NCBI RefSeq assembly: GCF_023374055.1
Contig: NZ_JAMBEP010000001.1
Location: forward strand, 1,984,001 to 2,048,000
Length of the DNA stretch: 64,000 nucleotides
Direction: 5' to 3'
Source of the DNA: Luteimonas galliterrae
GTDB lineage: Bacteria; Pseudomonadota; Gammaproteobacteria; Xanthomonadales; Xanthomonadaceae
In this document: positions 1 to 8,204 of the stretch, one piece after another
How positions within the stretch are numbered: position 1 is the first letter of the stretch
How the letters are laid out: each line of letters begins with the position of its first letter
Program-made: the position numbers and the translations under genes
The notes under the pieces: generated by a model
Databases searched by the model: none
Seen by the model: only the letters and a program-made list of their open reading frames with translations
Told to the model about the DNA's origin: nothing

Positions 1-70
1 TGCCATATGCGCGACCCACTCATGGATGCGATGGCATGATAGCCAATGAACCGTTTCAGGTAGGGTGCCT

Positions 71-784
71 ATGGATTATGCGAGCCAGGATGCCGCTTCG
101 CCCGCCCGCGTTCGCCTTGTCCGGCGCATGGCCTGGGCCATCGTGTGGCTCGCCCTCGGGATGGTCAGCATCCACTTCCTGCTGACCGTTTACGGCAAGT
201 ACGGCCATCCGGATCCGGACGCGTACACCATGTTCTGGACGCGACGCGGCTGGCTGTGGACCCACCTTGCCGGCGGTGCGCTGACCGTAGTCCTGGGGCC
301 GCTTCAATTCCTGACCCGTTGGCCGCGGGCCTATCCGCGCCTGCATCGCTGGACGGGCAGGATCTACATGGTCGGCATGCTGATCGCCTGCACGGGCGCG
401 ACCGGACTGATCGCCACGTCCCCGGCTCCCTTCGAAATCCGCTCGGCGTTCGCCGCCACCGCGCTGGCGTGGTTGACGACGGCCTTGATCGCGCTGATCG
501 CGATACGTCGCGGCCGAGTGCGGCCGCACCGGCGCTGGATGATCCGCAACTATCTCGTGACACTTTCCCCGATCACCTTCCGGATACTCCTTCAAGCCCA
601 GATCGCGATGGGGCTGGCGCCGTCGCCGGCGATGGTCGCCACGTTGCTCTGGCTGAGCTGGCTGCTTCCGCTGCTCGTCTATGAAGGGGGCTATCGCATC
701 GTCGATCTGGTGCGTGCGGCGACCGCGCAGCGAGCAAGCGTGGCGACGCCCATCTCGCCGCGCACCGACGCAGGATCCGCTTAA
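71..784 (+). CDS. DUF2306-type integral membrane protein
   Basis: A membrane protein of 237 residues with about five to six hydrophobic segments, starting with one at about residues 16-36. I recognise the DUF2306 pattern: an early WTHL segment, LHRWTGRIYM after the second helix, and a later RPHRRWMIRNY motif with conserved His and Arg. The biochemical role of this family is not established. I chose the ATG at 71 rather than the GTG at 65 because AGGTAGGG lies 5 bases upstream of it. The methyltransferase gene follows after 20 bases on the same strand, so the two may be cotranscribed. Confidence 0.8.
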   Translation: MDYASQDAASPARVRLVRRMAWAIVWLALGMVSIHFLLTVYGKYGHPDPDAYTMFWTRRGWLWTHLAGGALTVVLGPLQFLTRWPRAYPRLHRWTGRIYMVGMLIACTGATGLIATSPAPFEIRSAFAATALAWLTTALIALIAIRRGRVRPHRRWMIRNYLVTLSPITFRILLQAQIAMGLAPSPAMVATLLWLSWLLPLLVYEGGYRIVDLVRAATAQRASVATPISPRTDAGSA

Positions 785-804
785 GTCCGATCTCAGGAGG
801 AGTC

Positions 805-1599
805 ATGAAGGTTCCCGAAACGGCTTTGCCTGACGAGCGGCCGAATACCGGCGCCCGTCCCGTGGATTACGACGCGGAGCTCCGATTGCACAACCGCGCG
901 TTCCGTCATGCGTGCGCCATTCTTGCCCGCGAGCGCGTGCTGGACATCGGGTGCGGGGCCGGACAGACCACCCGCGACGCCGCACGCGCCGCGTCGGCGG
1001 GCAGCGCGATGGGGATCGACACCTCATCGTCGATGATCGCTCGCGCGCGCGAGCTCGCGGCAGCCGAAGATGTGCGAAACGTCCGCTTCGAGCTTGGCGA
1101 CGCACAAACGCATTCGTTCCCGCCGCAAGGTTTCGACGTCGCGATCAGTCGGTTCGGCACCATGTTCTTCGCCGATCCCATCGCCGCGTTCCGCAACATC
1201 CGCGGCGCGCTCGCGGACGACGGCCGTCTGATCATGATGGTTTGGCAAGCGCTCGAGGCGAACGAATGGTCGCTGGCGATTCAGGGAGATCGCCCGCAGT
1301 CTTCGGCCGCGTTCTCGCTTGCCGATCCTTCCCTTGCAAAAAAGATCCTCGACGCGGCCGGCTTCGCGGATGCGACGTTCCAGGACGTGCACGAGCCGGT
1401 GTATTACGGCGACAGCGTCGAGGCCGCATTGGCGTGGATCGGGCAATTCCAGGCCACGCGGGAGGCCTTGCGATCGCTGGATGCCGCAGCCGTCGAGCGC
1501 GAGCGGACGCGGCTGCGCGAAGCCGTCGCGCAACACCATCGCGATGATGGCGTGTGGTTCGATTCGCGGGCCTGGATCATCAGCGCCCGTTGCCGGTGA
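805..1599 (+). CDS. Class I SAM-dependent methyltransferase
   Basis: Probably transfers a methyl group from S-adenosylmethionine to an unidentified small molecule. The Rossmann-type core shows motif I as VLDIGCGAGQTT at about residues 46-57, an acidic residue after strand 2 in MGIDTSS, and a GDAQTHSFP loop followed by FDVAISRFGTMFF. This matches UbiE/Methyltransf_11-like enzymes. The C-terminal part (about 170-264) is less conserved and probably forms the substrate lid. GGAGGAG lies just before the ATG. The substrate cannot be inferred from the neighbours. Confidence 0.88.
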   Translation: MKVPETALPDERPNTGARPVDYDAELRLHNRAFRHACAILARERVLDIGCGAGQTTRDAARAASAGSAMGIDTSSSMIARARELAAAEDVRNVRFELGDAQTHSFPPQGFDVAISRFGTMFFADPIAAFRNIRGALADDGRLIMMVWQALEANEWSLAIQGDRPQSSAAFSLADPSLAKKILDAAGFADATFQDVHEPVYYGDSVEAALAWIGQFQATREALRSLDAAAVERERTRLREAVAQHHRDDGVWFDSRAWIISARCR

Positions 1600-1682
1600 A
1601 CGCAGCCCGGGTAAAGCCATACCCGCTGCCGCATCGCGTCGGATCGGGAAATGGATGTGATTCGTTTATCCGGGCTGCGCCG

Positions 1683-2648
1683 CTAAACGCCCCAGAGCGC
1701 CCGCGCCTCGTCGGCGAGCAGGTCGGGCCTCTCCTCCGGCCAGAACAGCTTTCCCCCTTCGACGAGACGCACGCCGCGGGATTCGGGAAGCGTCCGATGG
1801 AGCCATTCGGCCCACACCACCGGGAAGAGCGGGTCGGCGGTACCCCACACCATGCGGGTCGGCGCGGCGCAACGGCGCAGCGCCGGCTCGATGGCCAGGA
1901 GCGGATTCGGCTCGTAGGCCGCCAAATGGCGATTCAGCTGCATCCTTCGCAGCGGCGACGACACCAGCGGAGTGAAGTAGACCTCGATCGCCTCGTCGGT
2001 GAAATTGGCCGGATCGACGTAGGCCGATCCGCCGATGCCTTTGGGCGAACGCGCGTACACGCGATCCTCCAGATGGCGCGCCATTTTCTGATCGTACTGC
2101 CCGGACCGCGCCGTCGCTATCGAGTTGCGCATCTGCGCGGGCGGGCTGTTCTCGTGCACGTCGCAGTTGGTGAGCAGCAGCGTGCGGACCCGGGCCGGGT
2201 GCTGCGCGACGAAGAGCTGCGCGATCGTCCCGCCGCTGTCGTTGGCGATGAGCTCGACGGAGGGAATCGAGAGCGCGTCGAGCAGCGCGACGAGCATGTC
2301 GGTCTGCGCCTGCGGGGAGAAGTCCTGCTGGTCGGGCGCGTCGGTGTAGCCCAGCCCGATGAAATCCGGCGCGAGGCACCGCCGGTAAGGCGACAGCCGT
2401 TCGAGCGCGCCCCGCCATTGGAATCCGTTCAGCGGAAAGCCGTGCAGGAAGAGCGCGGCCTGGCCGCTCCCGCGCTCCACGTACGCGATACGCCCGAACC
2501 GCGTCGGAACGAATCGCCGCGACGCATGAAAGGCCGCGGCATCCAGCCTCGCCGGTTCCTCCCGTCCGCCGCGCATCGAATGGCAGGCCGCGAGTGTCGC
2601 CGCACCGGCGGCCGTGGCGCACGTCCACAGGAAATCCCTACGCTTCAT
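1683..2648 (-). CDS. Tat-exported lipoprotein alpha/beta hydrolase
   Basis: A 321-residue alpha/beta-hydrolase fold protein. The N-terminus carries a twin-arginine signal (KRRDFLW) ending in a lipobox LAAC at residues 19-22, so it is probably a Tat-dependent lipoprotein. The oxyanion region is LFLHGFPLNG, the nucleophile elbow is NDSGG (Ser as nucleophile), and an acid residue sits in WGTADPLFP. At the usual catalytic His position the sequence reads GGKLFWPEE, with no His, so activity is uncertain. I set the start at the Tat signal. A longer frame to 2903 adds 85 residues without signal-like character. Confidence 0.8.
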   Translation of the reverse strand: MKRRDFLWTCATAAGAATLAACHSMRGGREEPARLDAAAFHASRRFVPTRFGRIAYVERGSGQAALFLHGFPLNGFQWRGALERLSPYRRCLAPDFIGLGYTDAPDQQDFSPQAQTDMLVALLDALSIPSVELIANDSGGTIAQLFVAQHPARVRTLLLTNCDVHENSPPAQMRNSIATARSGQYDQKMARHLEDRVYARSPKGIGGSAYVDPANFTDEAIEVYFTPLVSSPLRRMQLNRHLAAYEPNPLLAIEPALRRCAAPTRMVWGTADPLFPVVWAEWLHRTLPESRGVRLVEGGKLFWPEERPDLLADEARALWGV

Positions 2649-2974
2649 CTCGGCCCCCACGCCGCTAGCGGCGCCGCTAGGTGTGCGCGCGACGTTAACC
2701 GGAGGCCGAAGCGAACGCAATCGGCAAGAAGTCACTATTCGGGTTCGCCTACACAGGCTCCGACTCCGTTTTGCGATCTCACGCCAAGAGATTCCAACGT
2801 GCTCGAATACGGCTGAAGCAGCAGACGCTATCCACAAAGATGTCATATCCGCTACTCGTGCACGAACAGATGGATCAGCGCAGGCTGGGTTGGCTACGCC
2901 CACCCGGCTTTCGCGTTGCGCCGCGGATTCGCGGGTGCTGGGTCCATGAAGTCGACCCAGCCTACGGCCCTGTC
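2649..2974. other. Intergenic region, partly repeat
   Basis: The first 230 bases hold the divergent upstream regions of the hydrolase and XRE genes, including a small GC-rich dyad near 2660-2682. I see no gene here. The last 90 bases (about 2883-2968) are an imperfect copy of the repeat also seen at 8099-8134. Confidence 0.5.
2883..2968. repeat. REP-like inverted repeat, GGCTGGGTT type
   Basis: The outer arms read GGCTGGGTTGG and CGACCCAGCCTACGG around a GC-rich inner hairpin. The same outer arms form the compact hairpin at 8099-8134. The repeat ends 6 bases before the XRE start codon, so it lies in the leader of that gene. Confidence 0.7.
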
Positions 2975-3181
2975 ATGCAGCGCCTGGGAAAGGTCCTCAG
3001 GGCGCGCCGGGAAGCCGCCGGCTACAGCCAAGAAGGCTTCGCCGATGCGATCGGCATGCACCGGACCTACTACAGCGCCATCGAACGCGGCGAAAAGAAT
3101 TTGCAGCTCGATACGCTGCAACGCGTGTGCGACGGCTTGTCGGCGCCTATGTGGGAAGTGCTGAAGGACGCCGATGCTTGA
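2975..3181 (+). CDS. XRE-family HTH regulator (small)
   Basis: A 68-residue protein that is almost entirely a helix-turn-helix of the Xre/Cro type: LGKVLRARREAAGYSQEGFADAIGM, then HRTYYSAIERGEKNLQLDTL. The recognition helix and the conserved ERGEKN turn are intact. Such small single-domain repressors commonly control adjacent or mobile genes; its target here is unknown. The frame runs open upstream to 2771, but that stretch is read through a palindromic repeat and is not protein-like, so I start at the ATG at 2975. Confidence 0.82.
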   Translation: MQRLGKVLRARREAAGYSQEGFADAIGMHRTYYSAIERGEKNLQLDTLQRVCDGLSAPMWEVLKDADA

Positions 3182-3263
3182 ACCGCAACCGCCTTGCTTC
3201 GGATCGAAGTGCCGCAGGCCGCGTTGGCTCGGCTAGAACGGGATCAGAGGCCACTGAACGCCC

Positions 3264-3380
3264 GCACCGCCATGCGAGAAAACCCGTAGCCCGGGTAAGG
3301 CCGCAGGCCGCACCCGGGTTCGCGGCGGCGGGAGAGGAAGAGCCCCGGGTGCGCTTCGCTTACCCGGGCTACGCTGGCTG
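3264..3380. repeat. REP-like repeat, GTAGCCCGGGTAAG type
   Basis: Two inverted copies of CGTAGCCCGGGTAAG...CACCCGGG face each other (3285-3373), preceded by a GCACCGCCATGC tract. The same unit appears at 8165-8194, twice in tandem at 8716-8975, and at 26437-26536. It lies between the XRE gene and the 3' end of the VOC gene. Confidence 0.85.
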
Positions 3381-3395
3381 CGGCCCTCTGCCTAG

Positions 3396-3788
3396 TTAGC
3401 GGCCTTGCCGCAGTTGCAGCCGATTGCCGTCGGGATCCTGGAATACCGCAACGTAGCCCCATGGATACTCGAGCACTCCCGTCTCGAACTTCACGCCGCG
3501 CGACTTCAGCGCCTCGAACGCGTCCCGGCAATCCGGCGTCTCGATGGTGTACGCCGCCGGAATGCGGCCTTGTACCGGATGGCCCTGTCCGGGCGTTCCT
3601 GGCCAGAGCACCAGCAGGAAGTCCTGATCCTTCACGCCGACAGCCAGGAACCGCGGGCTGTCGGGTGTCGAACTGTCTGCTGTCGGGTTTTCCGCGCGCT
3701 TCTTGAAGCCGAGGACGTTCGTGTAGAAGTCCAGGGCTCTGTCCTGGTCGCTGACGAACACGGTGGCGTATACGATTTTTTCCAGCAT
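3396..3788 (-). CDS. VOC-family protein (glyoxalase/bleomycin-resistance fold)
   Basis: A 130-residue protein with two beta-alpha-beta-beta-beta modules. The first contains VFVSDQDRALDFYTNVLGF; the second contains TIETPDCRDAFEALKSRGVKF and ends in the family hallmark FQDPDGNRLQL. Members bind a metal or small hydrophobic ligands; the substrate is not apparent. I chose the ATG at 3788, where the first strand begins and AAGAGAAAG lies upstream. The gene is divergent from a sigma factor gene across a large inverted repeat (3862-3944), so the two may share regulation. Confidence 0.87.
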   Translation of the reverse strand: MLEKIVYATVFVSDQDRALDFYTNVLGFKKRAENPTADSSTPDSPRFLAVGVKDQDFLLVLWPGTPGQGHPVQGRIPAAYTIETPDCRDAFEALKSRGVKFETGVLEYPWGYVAVFQDPDGNRLQLRQGR

Positions 3789-3861
3789 GGTTCTTTCTCT
3801 TCGTTCGTGGTGGTATTGGCTTGGGTATGCTCGCGCCGAGCCGCCAGTGGCGTGGCACCCA

Positions 3862-3944
3862 TAAGACACGCGACGGAATTGGGATGTGACGGGCCGAGTT
3901 CAGCGAAGCCATCCCGTCACATCCGCCGTGCGTCGCGGGTCTTA
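3862..3944. promoter_or_regulatory. Large two-step inverted repeat between divergent VOC and sigma genes
   Basis: An inner perfect 12-base inverted repeat (GGATGTGACGGG at 3882-3893, CCCGTCACATCC at 3913-3924) and an outer 14-base one with a single mismatch (3862-3875 and 3931-3944) share the same centre at 3903. On both strands the order is therefore GTCACA, nine bases, CGTC. The placement between two divergent starts suggests an operator or paired promoters. It could equally be a repeat element. Confidence 0.55.
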
Positions 3945-3979
3945 CATGCAAGACACCGCGCTGCGGAGGAATGCGACCG

Positions 3980-4834
3980 ATGGATGAGCGCAAATGGCTG
4001 GGGGAACGGTTCGAGGAGCAGCGGCCCCGTCTGCAGGCCGTCGCGTATCGCATGCTTGGCTCGCTGAGCGAGGCCGAAGATGCTGTTCAGGAAGCTTGGC
4101 TCCGGCTTAGCGGAGCAACCTACGAAGAGGTCGACGACCTTGGCGCGTGGTTGACGACCGTCGTCGCGCGCATCTCGCTGAACATGCTCCGTTCACGCAA
4201 AATACGGGGCGAGACTCGCCTGCCCGATCTGATCATCGACCGCGCCGATGGAACGAGCCCGGAACACGGCGTGCTGCTGGCGGACGGGATCGGCCTCGCA
4301 TTGCTCGTGGTGCTCGAGACGCTTGCGCCGGCCGAACGCGTCGCGTTCGTGCTGCACGACATCTTCGGCGTGCCCTTCGAGGAGATCGCCCCCATCGTCG
4401 AGCGCACCCCCGCTGCGGCTCGCCAACTCGCCAGCCGCGCACGCCGCCGCCTTCAGGCGCGGAACCCTCCTCCTGATGCCGACATGCAGGTTCAACGAAG
4501 CCTTGTCGACGCCTTTGTCGCAGCTGCGCAAGACGGCGACTTCCGCAGGCTAGTCGCTATCCTCGACCCCGAGGTGCTCCTTCGAGCCGACGTGGCCTCC
4601 ATCGAGGTCCGCGGTGCGGAGCAGGTGGCTAGCCAAGCGCAGACTTTCTCGCGCCTCGGCCTGCTCAGGCGCCCGGTGCTCGTCAATGGCGCCGCGGGGC
4701 TTGTCTGCATGCTCGAAGGAAAACTGTTCTCGGTCATGGCCTTTACGGTCAGTGGCGGGAAGATCACCGAGATCGACATCGTGCGCGACCCGAAGCGGCT
4801 CAGCCAACTCGATCTGACCGCCCTCGACGGTTAG
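3980..4834 (+). CDS. SigJ-like ECF sigma factor with SnoaL-like C-terminal domain
   Basis: A 284-residue RNA polymerase sigma factor. Region 2 is seen in RMLGSLSEAEDAVQEAWLRL and region 4 in LAPAERVAFVLHDIFGVPFEEIA, followed by an HTH. The C-terminal 110 residues form a SnoaL/NTF2-like domain ending in TEIDIVRDPKRL, as in SigJ/ECF41-type factors, where that extension controls activity in place of an anti-sigma factor. I do not find the WLPEP or DGGGR motifs usual in ECF41, so the exact subgroup is open. The ATG at 3980 is chosen because GGAGGA at 3965-3970 is too close to the ATG at 3971. A small membrane protein gene follows after 69 bases. Confidence 0.87.
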   Translation: MDERKWLGERFEEQRPRLQAVAYRMLGSLSEAEDAVQEAWLRLSGATYEEVDDLGAWLTTVVARISLNMLRSRKIRGETRLPDLIIDRADGTSPEHGVLLADGIGLALLVVLETLAPAERVAFVLHDIFGVPFEEIAPIVERTPAAARQLASRARRRLQARNPPPDADMQVQRSLVDAFVAAAQDGDFRRLVAILDPEVLLRADVASIEVRGAEQVASQAQTFSRLGLLRRPVLVNGAAGLVCMLEGKLFSVMAFTVSGGKITEIDIVRDPKRLSQLDLTALDG

Positions 4835-4903
4835 CGCGGTCGCGTGCCGCGACGGCATCAATACCTAATTTCGCAACTTAATTCCCGCTATCAGGAGCAG
4901 CCG

Positions 4904-5308
4904 ATGCAGACGATCTTGATCATTGCCTTGTCCTTGCACGTTCTCGCCGCGGTGTTCTGGGCCGGCGGCACCTTCGTTCTCGCGCGCCTGGGCGGCATCG
5001 GCGGTCCGCGCTTGCGTGCGCCGATGTTGGGGGCGGCGATCGTGACCATCCTCACCGGCGGCTATCTCTGGCGCGCCGTGCACGGCGAGGCTTTCGGAAG
5101 GCCTGAAAAGGTTCTCGCTATCGGCATCGCCTGCGCGTTGCTGGCCTTCATCGTGCAGGTCGGCGCCGGCGCGGGCACTCGCTGGCAACTCGCCCGAGGA
5201 ACGTTGCCGGAAGCAGCCGCGCAGACGCGCATGGCCCTGGTCGCCCGCCTGGCCGCCGGTCTGTTGGCGATCACCGTGATCTGTATGGCGGCGGCGCGCT
5301 ATGCATGA
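4904..5308 (+). CDS. Four-helix integral membrane protein (CopD-like)
   Basis: A 134-residue protein with four hydrophobic segments at about 3-25, 45-62, 72-92 and 112-132. The first helix has a His (SLHVLAAVFWAGGTF) in a setting like CopD or other small haem- or copper-related membrane proteins, but the assignment is weak. CAGGAG lies 7 bases before the ATG at 4904, so I prefer it to the upstream in-frame ATG at 4844. It follows the SigJ-like gene and may be in its transcript or regulon. Confidence 0.65.
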   Translation: MQTILIIALSLHVLAAVFWAGGTFVLARLGGIGGPRLRAPMLGAAIVTILTGGYLWRAVHGEAFGRPEKVLAIGIACALLAFIVQVGAGAGTRWQLARGTLPEAAAQTRMALVARLAAGLLAITVICMAAARYA

Positions 5309-5463
5309 GCTCGCGGCGGCGGTCCGTCCTCTTTCGAGCAGGCCGTCATGCGGCTTGGCGCGCGCTTAACGCCAAGGTCGGGCCATAGCGCTAACTCATT
5401 TATTAGTTGTGCCTGACTTAGGCCGCCTGGAGCGGTCTTCAACCAATTAATTCGTTGATGGCC

Positions 5464-6117
5464 CTACCCGGCTTGCGTAGCCCCGGTAAACACCGCCAGC
5501 TGCGCCGCGAAAGCGCGCCGGTACGCGGGCCGGGCTTCGCCGCGGGCGACGTAGGCGGCGAGGTTCGGATATTCGTCCACTAATCCCGAGCTCTTCGCCC
5601 TGGTCATCACCCCCACCATCATGAGATCGCCGGCGCTGAAGCCGCCTTCGAGCCAATCGGCATCGCCCAGGCGATCCGAAAGCGCGGCGAACCGCTTGCG
5701 GATGCGGTCCTCGAGCATCGGCCGGCGCTGCTCGTACCACGCCTCCTTCTTCTCGAACAGCATGGCGGTCGTGTGTTCGACGATCGGCGGCTCGATCGTG
5801 TTCAGCGCGGCGAACATCCACGCGATCGCGCGCGCGCGTCCGTTCGCATCTTCCGGCAGCAAGCTCGCATGGCTTTCGGCGATGTGGAGCACGATCGCGC
5901 CCGTTTCGAACAGGACCAGGTCGCCCTCTTCGTACGTCGGAATCTGTCCGAACGGCTGAAGCGCCAGATGCGCGGGCTTTTTCATCGCCTCGAACGAAAC
6001 CAAGCGCACGTCGTAAGGCTGGCCCGCTTCTTCGAGCGCCCAGCGAACGCGCATGTCGCGCGCGAGGCCTTTGCCGCGGTCCGGCGAACTTTCGAAGGCG
6101 GTGATGGTGGGGGTCAT
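5464..6117 (-). CDS. Glutathione S-transferase family protein
   Basis: A 217-residue cytosolic GST. The thioredoxin-like N-terminal domain includes RVRWALEEAGQPYDV, the cis-proline motif GQIPTYEEGDLVLFETGAI (the ETGAI turn binds the gamma-glutamyl group of glutathione), and then an all-helical C-terminal domain with FSAGDLMMVGVM. The N-terminal SSPDRGKG loop replaces the tyrosine of classical GSTs, as is common in bacterial beta/theta-like types. It stands alone between intergenic regions, so the physiological substrate is unknown. Confidence 0.88.
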   Translation of the reverse strand: MTPTITAFESSPDRGKGLARDMRVRWALEEAGQPYDVRLVSFEAMKKPAHLALQPFGQIPTYEEGDLVLFETGAIVLHIAESHASLLPEDANGRARAIAWMFAALNTIEPPIVEHTTAMLFEKKEAWYEQRRPMLEDRIRKRFAALSDRLGDADWLEGGFSAGDLMMVGVMTRAKSSGLVDEYPNLAAYVARGEARPAYRRAFAAQLAVFTGATQAG

Positions 6118-6226
6118 GGCGGGCTCCAGTCACGAATCAATCGTATGTCACGGTGGCCAAGTCGGCCTCTCAGGGAACCGACGAACGAAAGGTTCCGAAA
6201 TCGACGCCGCCCGCAAATTTTTTCGA

Positions 6227-6256
6227 CGCGTAGGGCGGGTCCCGACCCGCCGAACG
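6227..6256. repeat. Short REP-like hairpin
   Basis: GGCGGGTCCCGACCCGCC at 6234-6251 is a near-perfect palindrome next to GCGTA, upstream of the GST gene and downstream of the 6311-6829 gene. It resembles a single REP unit; no second copy was noticed in the window. Confidence 0.5.
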
Positions 6257-6310
6257 CAAGGCGCCGCGCCGCCCCGAAAGAGCGGCCCTCGTTTGAGCCG
6301 ACTCAGTCCA

Positions 6311-6829
6311 TCACCGTGGCGAAAATTTCGAGTACCAATTCCATTCCCACGTTCGGCCTTCATCGGCGGAAAACGCACGGCTATAAATCGGAGCTTTCGG
6401 GTTGCGCTTATCCCAGTGGAATTTCACGATGGCGTCCTTGCCGGCGACAACCTCACGGCCGAAGAATTCGCCTATATCGCCATCGAACGAACCTACCTTT
6501 CCATCGTCGAGCTTCACTGCGTCGCTGTCGGCCCAATAGATCGTCCACAGGCGCGTCTGCGGGTCGAACAAACGCACCGTGAGGCCTTCGAATGGCTTTC
6601 CGTCGAACTCCGCATGGAAAATGTCGAAATTGCCCAGGCCCAGCAAGATCAGGCGGAACTCCTGGGTCGCGTCGAATTCGTCCCACTCGTCGCTGCCGGC
6701 CAGTGGTTCTTTCAACGTACGATTTCTGATGTTCCAGTTGCCCACCAGATAATCGAAATCGTTTTTTGACGAAGTCTCGCTGGCCGTTATCGCAAGCTTC
6801 CCGTCAGGCGAAAGAGAGAACGCATTCAT
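6311..6829 (-). CDS. Conserved hypothetical, DUF1579-like beta-barrel
   Basis: A 172-residue soluble protein without signal peptide or membrane segment. The motifs FDYLVGNWNIRNRTLKE, FDATQEF, GLTVRLFDPQTRLWTIYWAD and EGRTWEWNWY give the alternating pattern of a lipocalin-like beta-barrel, similar to DUF1579-type proteins whose function is unknown. I start at the ATG at 6829, where AAAGGAC precedes by 6 bases; the upstream in-frame extension to 7000 is not protein-like. Confidence 0.7.
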   Translation of the reverse strand: MNAFSLSPDGKLAITASETSSKNDFDYLVGNWNIRNRTLKEPLAGSDEWDEFDATQEFRLILLGLGNFDIFHAEFDGKPFEGLTVRLFDPQTRLWTIYWADSDAVKLDDGKVGSFDGDIGEFFGREVVAGKDAIVKFHWDKRNPKAPIYSRAFSADEGRTWEWNWYSKFSPR

Positions 6830-7221
6830 GTGCTGTCCTTTTGACGGACGTGGCGGCAGTCTATCCCTGCAAGCGCGCAAGCGGAACCCGCGTTCCGGGC
6901 CGAAGCCTTTTTGGTTCGGGCCACATTTCCGCTGGCCCAAATACGCCGCCGCCGAATGCGGCATGCGGCGAATCCGCACCAGGCTGCCGCCCCAGTCCAC
7001 GGATAGCTGCCCACGCTGGACATGCGCATGGAACGACGGGTTTCAAACCGCCGAATGAGGATCGCGGTATTGGGCTACGGCCCCTGCGGCTTACGTGCGG
7101 TGTTGTCGATGGCAGCACACGGTCGGTTTTTGCGGGCAACCGGCGCGGTTGTCCGTCATGCCTTCTTTATTCCGTCTTATGGGTTCCCCCATTCGCCATC
7201 CTGTCTTAGGAGCCTAACGCC
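6830..7221. other. Intergenic region without recognisable gene
   Basis: 392 bases between the divergent DUF1579-like and lipoprotein genes. It has several short GC-rich dyads (for example around 6886-6924 and 6950-6980) but no open frame with a convincing start or protein-like composition. The promoters of both flanking genes should lie here; I cannot fix them. Confidence 0.4.
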
Positions 7222-7977
7222 ATGTTGAAGCCGCAACCCGCCGCACTGTGTTTCTACATCGTACTTTCCCTCGGACTCTCGGCCTGCGGAGGAAGCGACG
7301 AAGTCCCAGGTGAGCCGTCTTCCACGGCGGCTAAAGCGGCCCAGCCGTCCTCGACAGCCCAGTCGGCCCAGGCGCCGGCTATGGATGAAGCCAAGACCCA
7401 AAAAGATACCGGAGCCGCAGCAGCCTTCAACTTGGCCGATGGCCCGGACGTGTGCTTTCGCGCTATCGCCAAGCACTTGGGGGCCGACGCGAAGGTCTCG
7501 GAGATCACTTCATTCTTCAGCGCGGGCAAGGAGATCGAGCCCAGCCATATTGAGCCTGCAGGCGAGATGACGACCTGCACCGTCCAATACCAGGACCCTA
7601 ACGATTCGCGGAAGCTTCTAAGGTCGGACCTGGACCTTGAAAGCGGGGAGTTTGGACCGCCGAACCCGGTCGAAATTACGGTCACCGGGGGCAATGCGGC
7701 GGATTTCAAACTAGAGGACTACGTCATCCCGCTGTCGAAGGTCGACGCCGCGGCCCTGACCTCGGTCATGGAAGCCCAAAAAAGCAGACTGAGCGGTGTT
7801 TTCAGCCGCTACGCATGGTCGGGGGTCCGACTGTCCGCCCCTGGCGCCTTCAGCAATACCCATACGCTACGGCTCGATGTGGCAGGCCGTTTGGCATCCA
7901 ACGATTTAAGGCAAGGCGGCTACGCGTCGGTATCGATCGACGGCAAGAAAATTACAGCAGATCACTTGATGCCGTGA
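7222..7977 (+). CDS. Predicted lipoprotein of unknown function
   Basis: A 251-residue lipoprotein. The signal peptide ends in LSAC with the lipidated Cys at residue 22, followed by a low-complexity Ser/Ala/Thr/Gln linker (about 25-60). The globular part begins near LADGPDVCFRAIAKHLG, with a second cysteine in TTCTVQYQDP; the two may form a disulfide in the periplasm. I do not recognise a family. AGGAGCC lies 6 bases before the ATG. It is flanked by intergenic repeats downstream. Confidence 0.72.
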   Translation: MLKPQPAALCFYIVLSLGLSACGGSDEVPGEPSSTAAKAAQPSSTAQSAQAPAMDEAKTQKDTGAAAAFNLADGPDVCFRAIAKHLGADAKVSEITSFFSAGKEIEPSHIEPAGEMTTCTVQYQDPNDSRKLLRSDLDLESGEFGPPNPVEITVTGGNAADFKLEDYVIPLSKVDAAALTSVMEAQKSRLSGVFSRYAWSGVRLSAPGAFSNTHTLRLDVAGRLASNDLRQGGYASVSIDGKKITADHLMP

Positions 7978-8032
7978 GCCGTATTACCCGATCCTAGGGC
8001 GGAACGCCGAAGGTGTTTCGCCCGGCTTCGGG

Positions 8033-8136
8033 GCGCGTTTGTCGGCGGAATCCGCTTCGCGGGTTCCGCCCTGCGCGGGCTGAGTTCGAGGCCAGTACCG
8101 TAGGCTGGGTTGATGGAGCCAACCCAGCCTACGGCC
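8033..8136. repeat. Two REP-like hairpins
   Basis: The first hairpin is GCGGAATCCGCTTCGCGG followed by GTTCCGC (about 8044-8070). The second (8099-8134) is a long palindrome with arms CGTAGGCTGGGTTG and CAACCCAGCCTACGG, the same family as 2883-2968. Both lie downstream of the lipoprotein gene and close to the 3' side of a RAYT gene. Confidence 0.75.
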
Positions 8137-8164
8137 CTATACATGAACCCGCGGCGGCGGTCGT

Positions 8165-8194
8165 CGTAGCCCGGGTAAGCGCAGCGCACCCGGG
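8165..8194. repeat. REP unit, GTAGCCCGGGTAAG type
   Basis: CGTAGCCCGGGTAAGCGCAG followed by CGCACCCGGG, starting 40 bases from the stop codon of the RAYT gene at 8205. Together with the tandem units on the other side it brackets that gene. Confidence 0.85.
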
Positions 8195-8204
8195 ACGCGC
8201 CCCT

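Noticed and set aside
2771-2974. N-terminal extension of the XRE regulator
   Set aside because: It is read through a palindromic repeat and has no protein-like pattern; the HTH starts right after the ATG at 2975.
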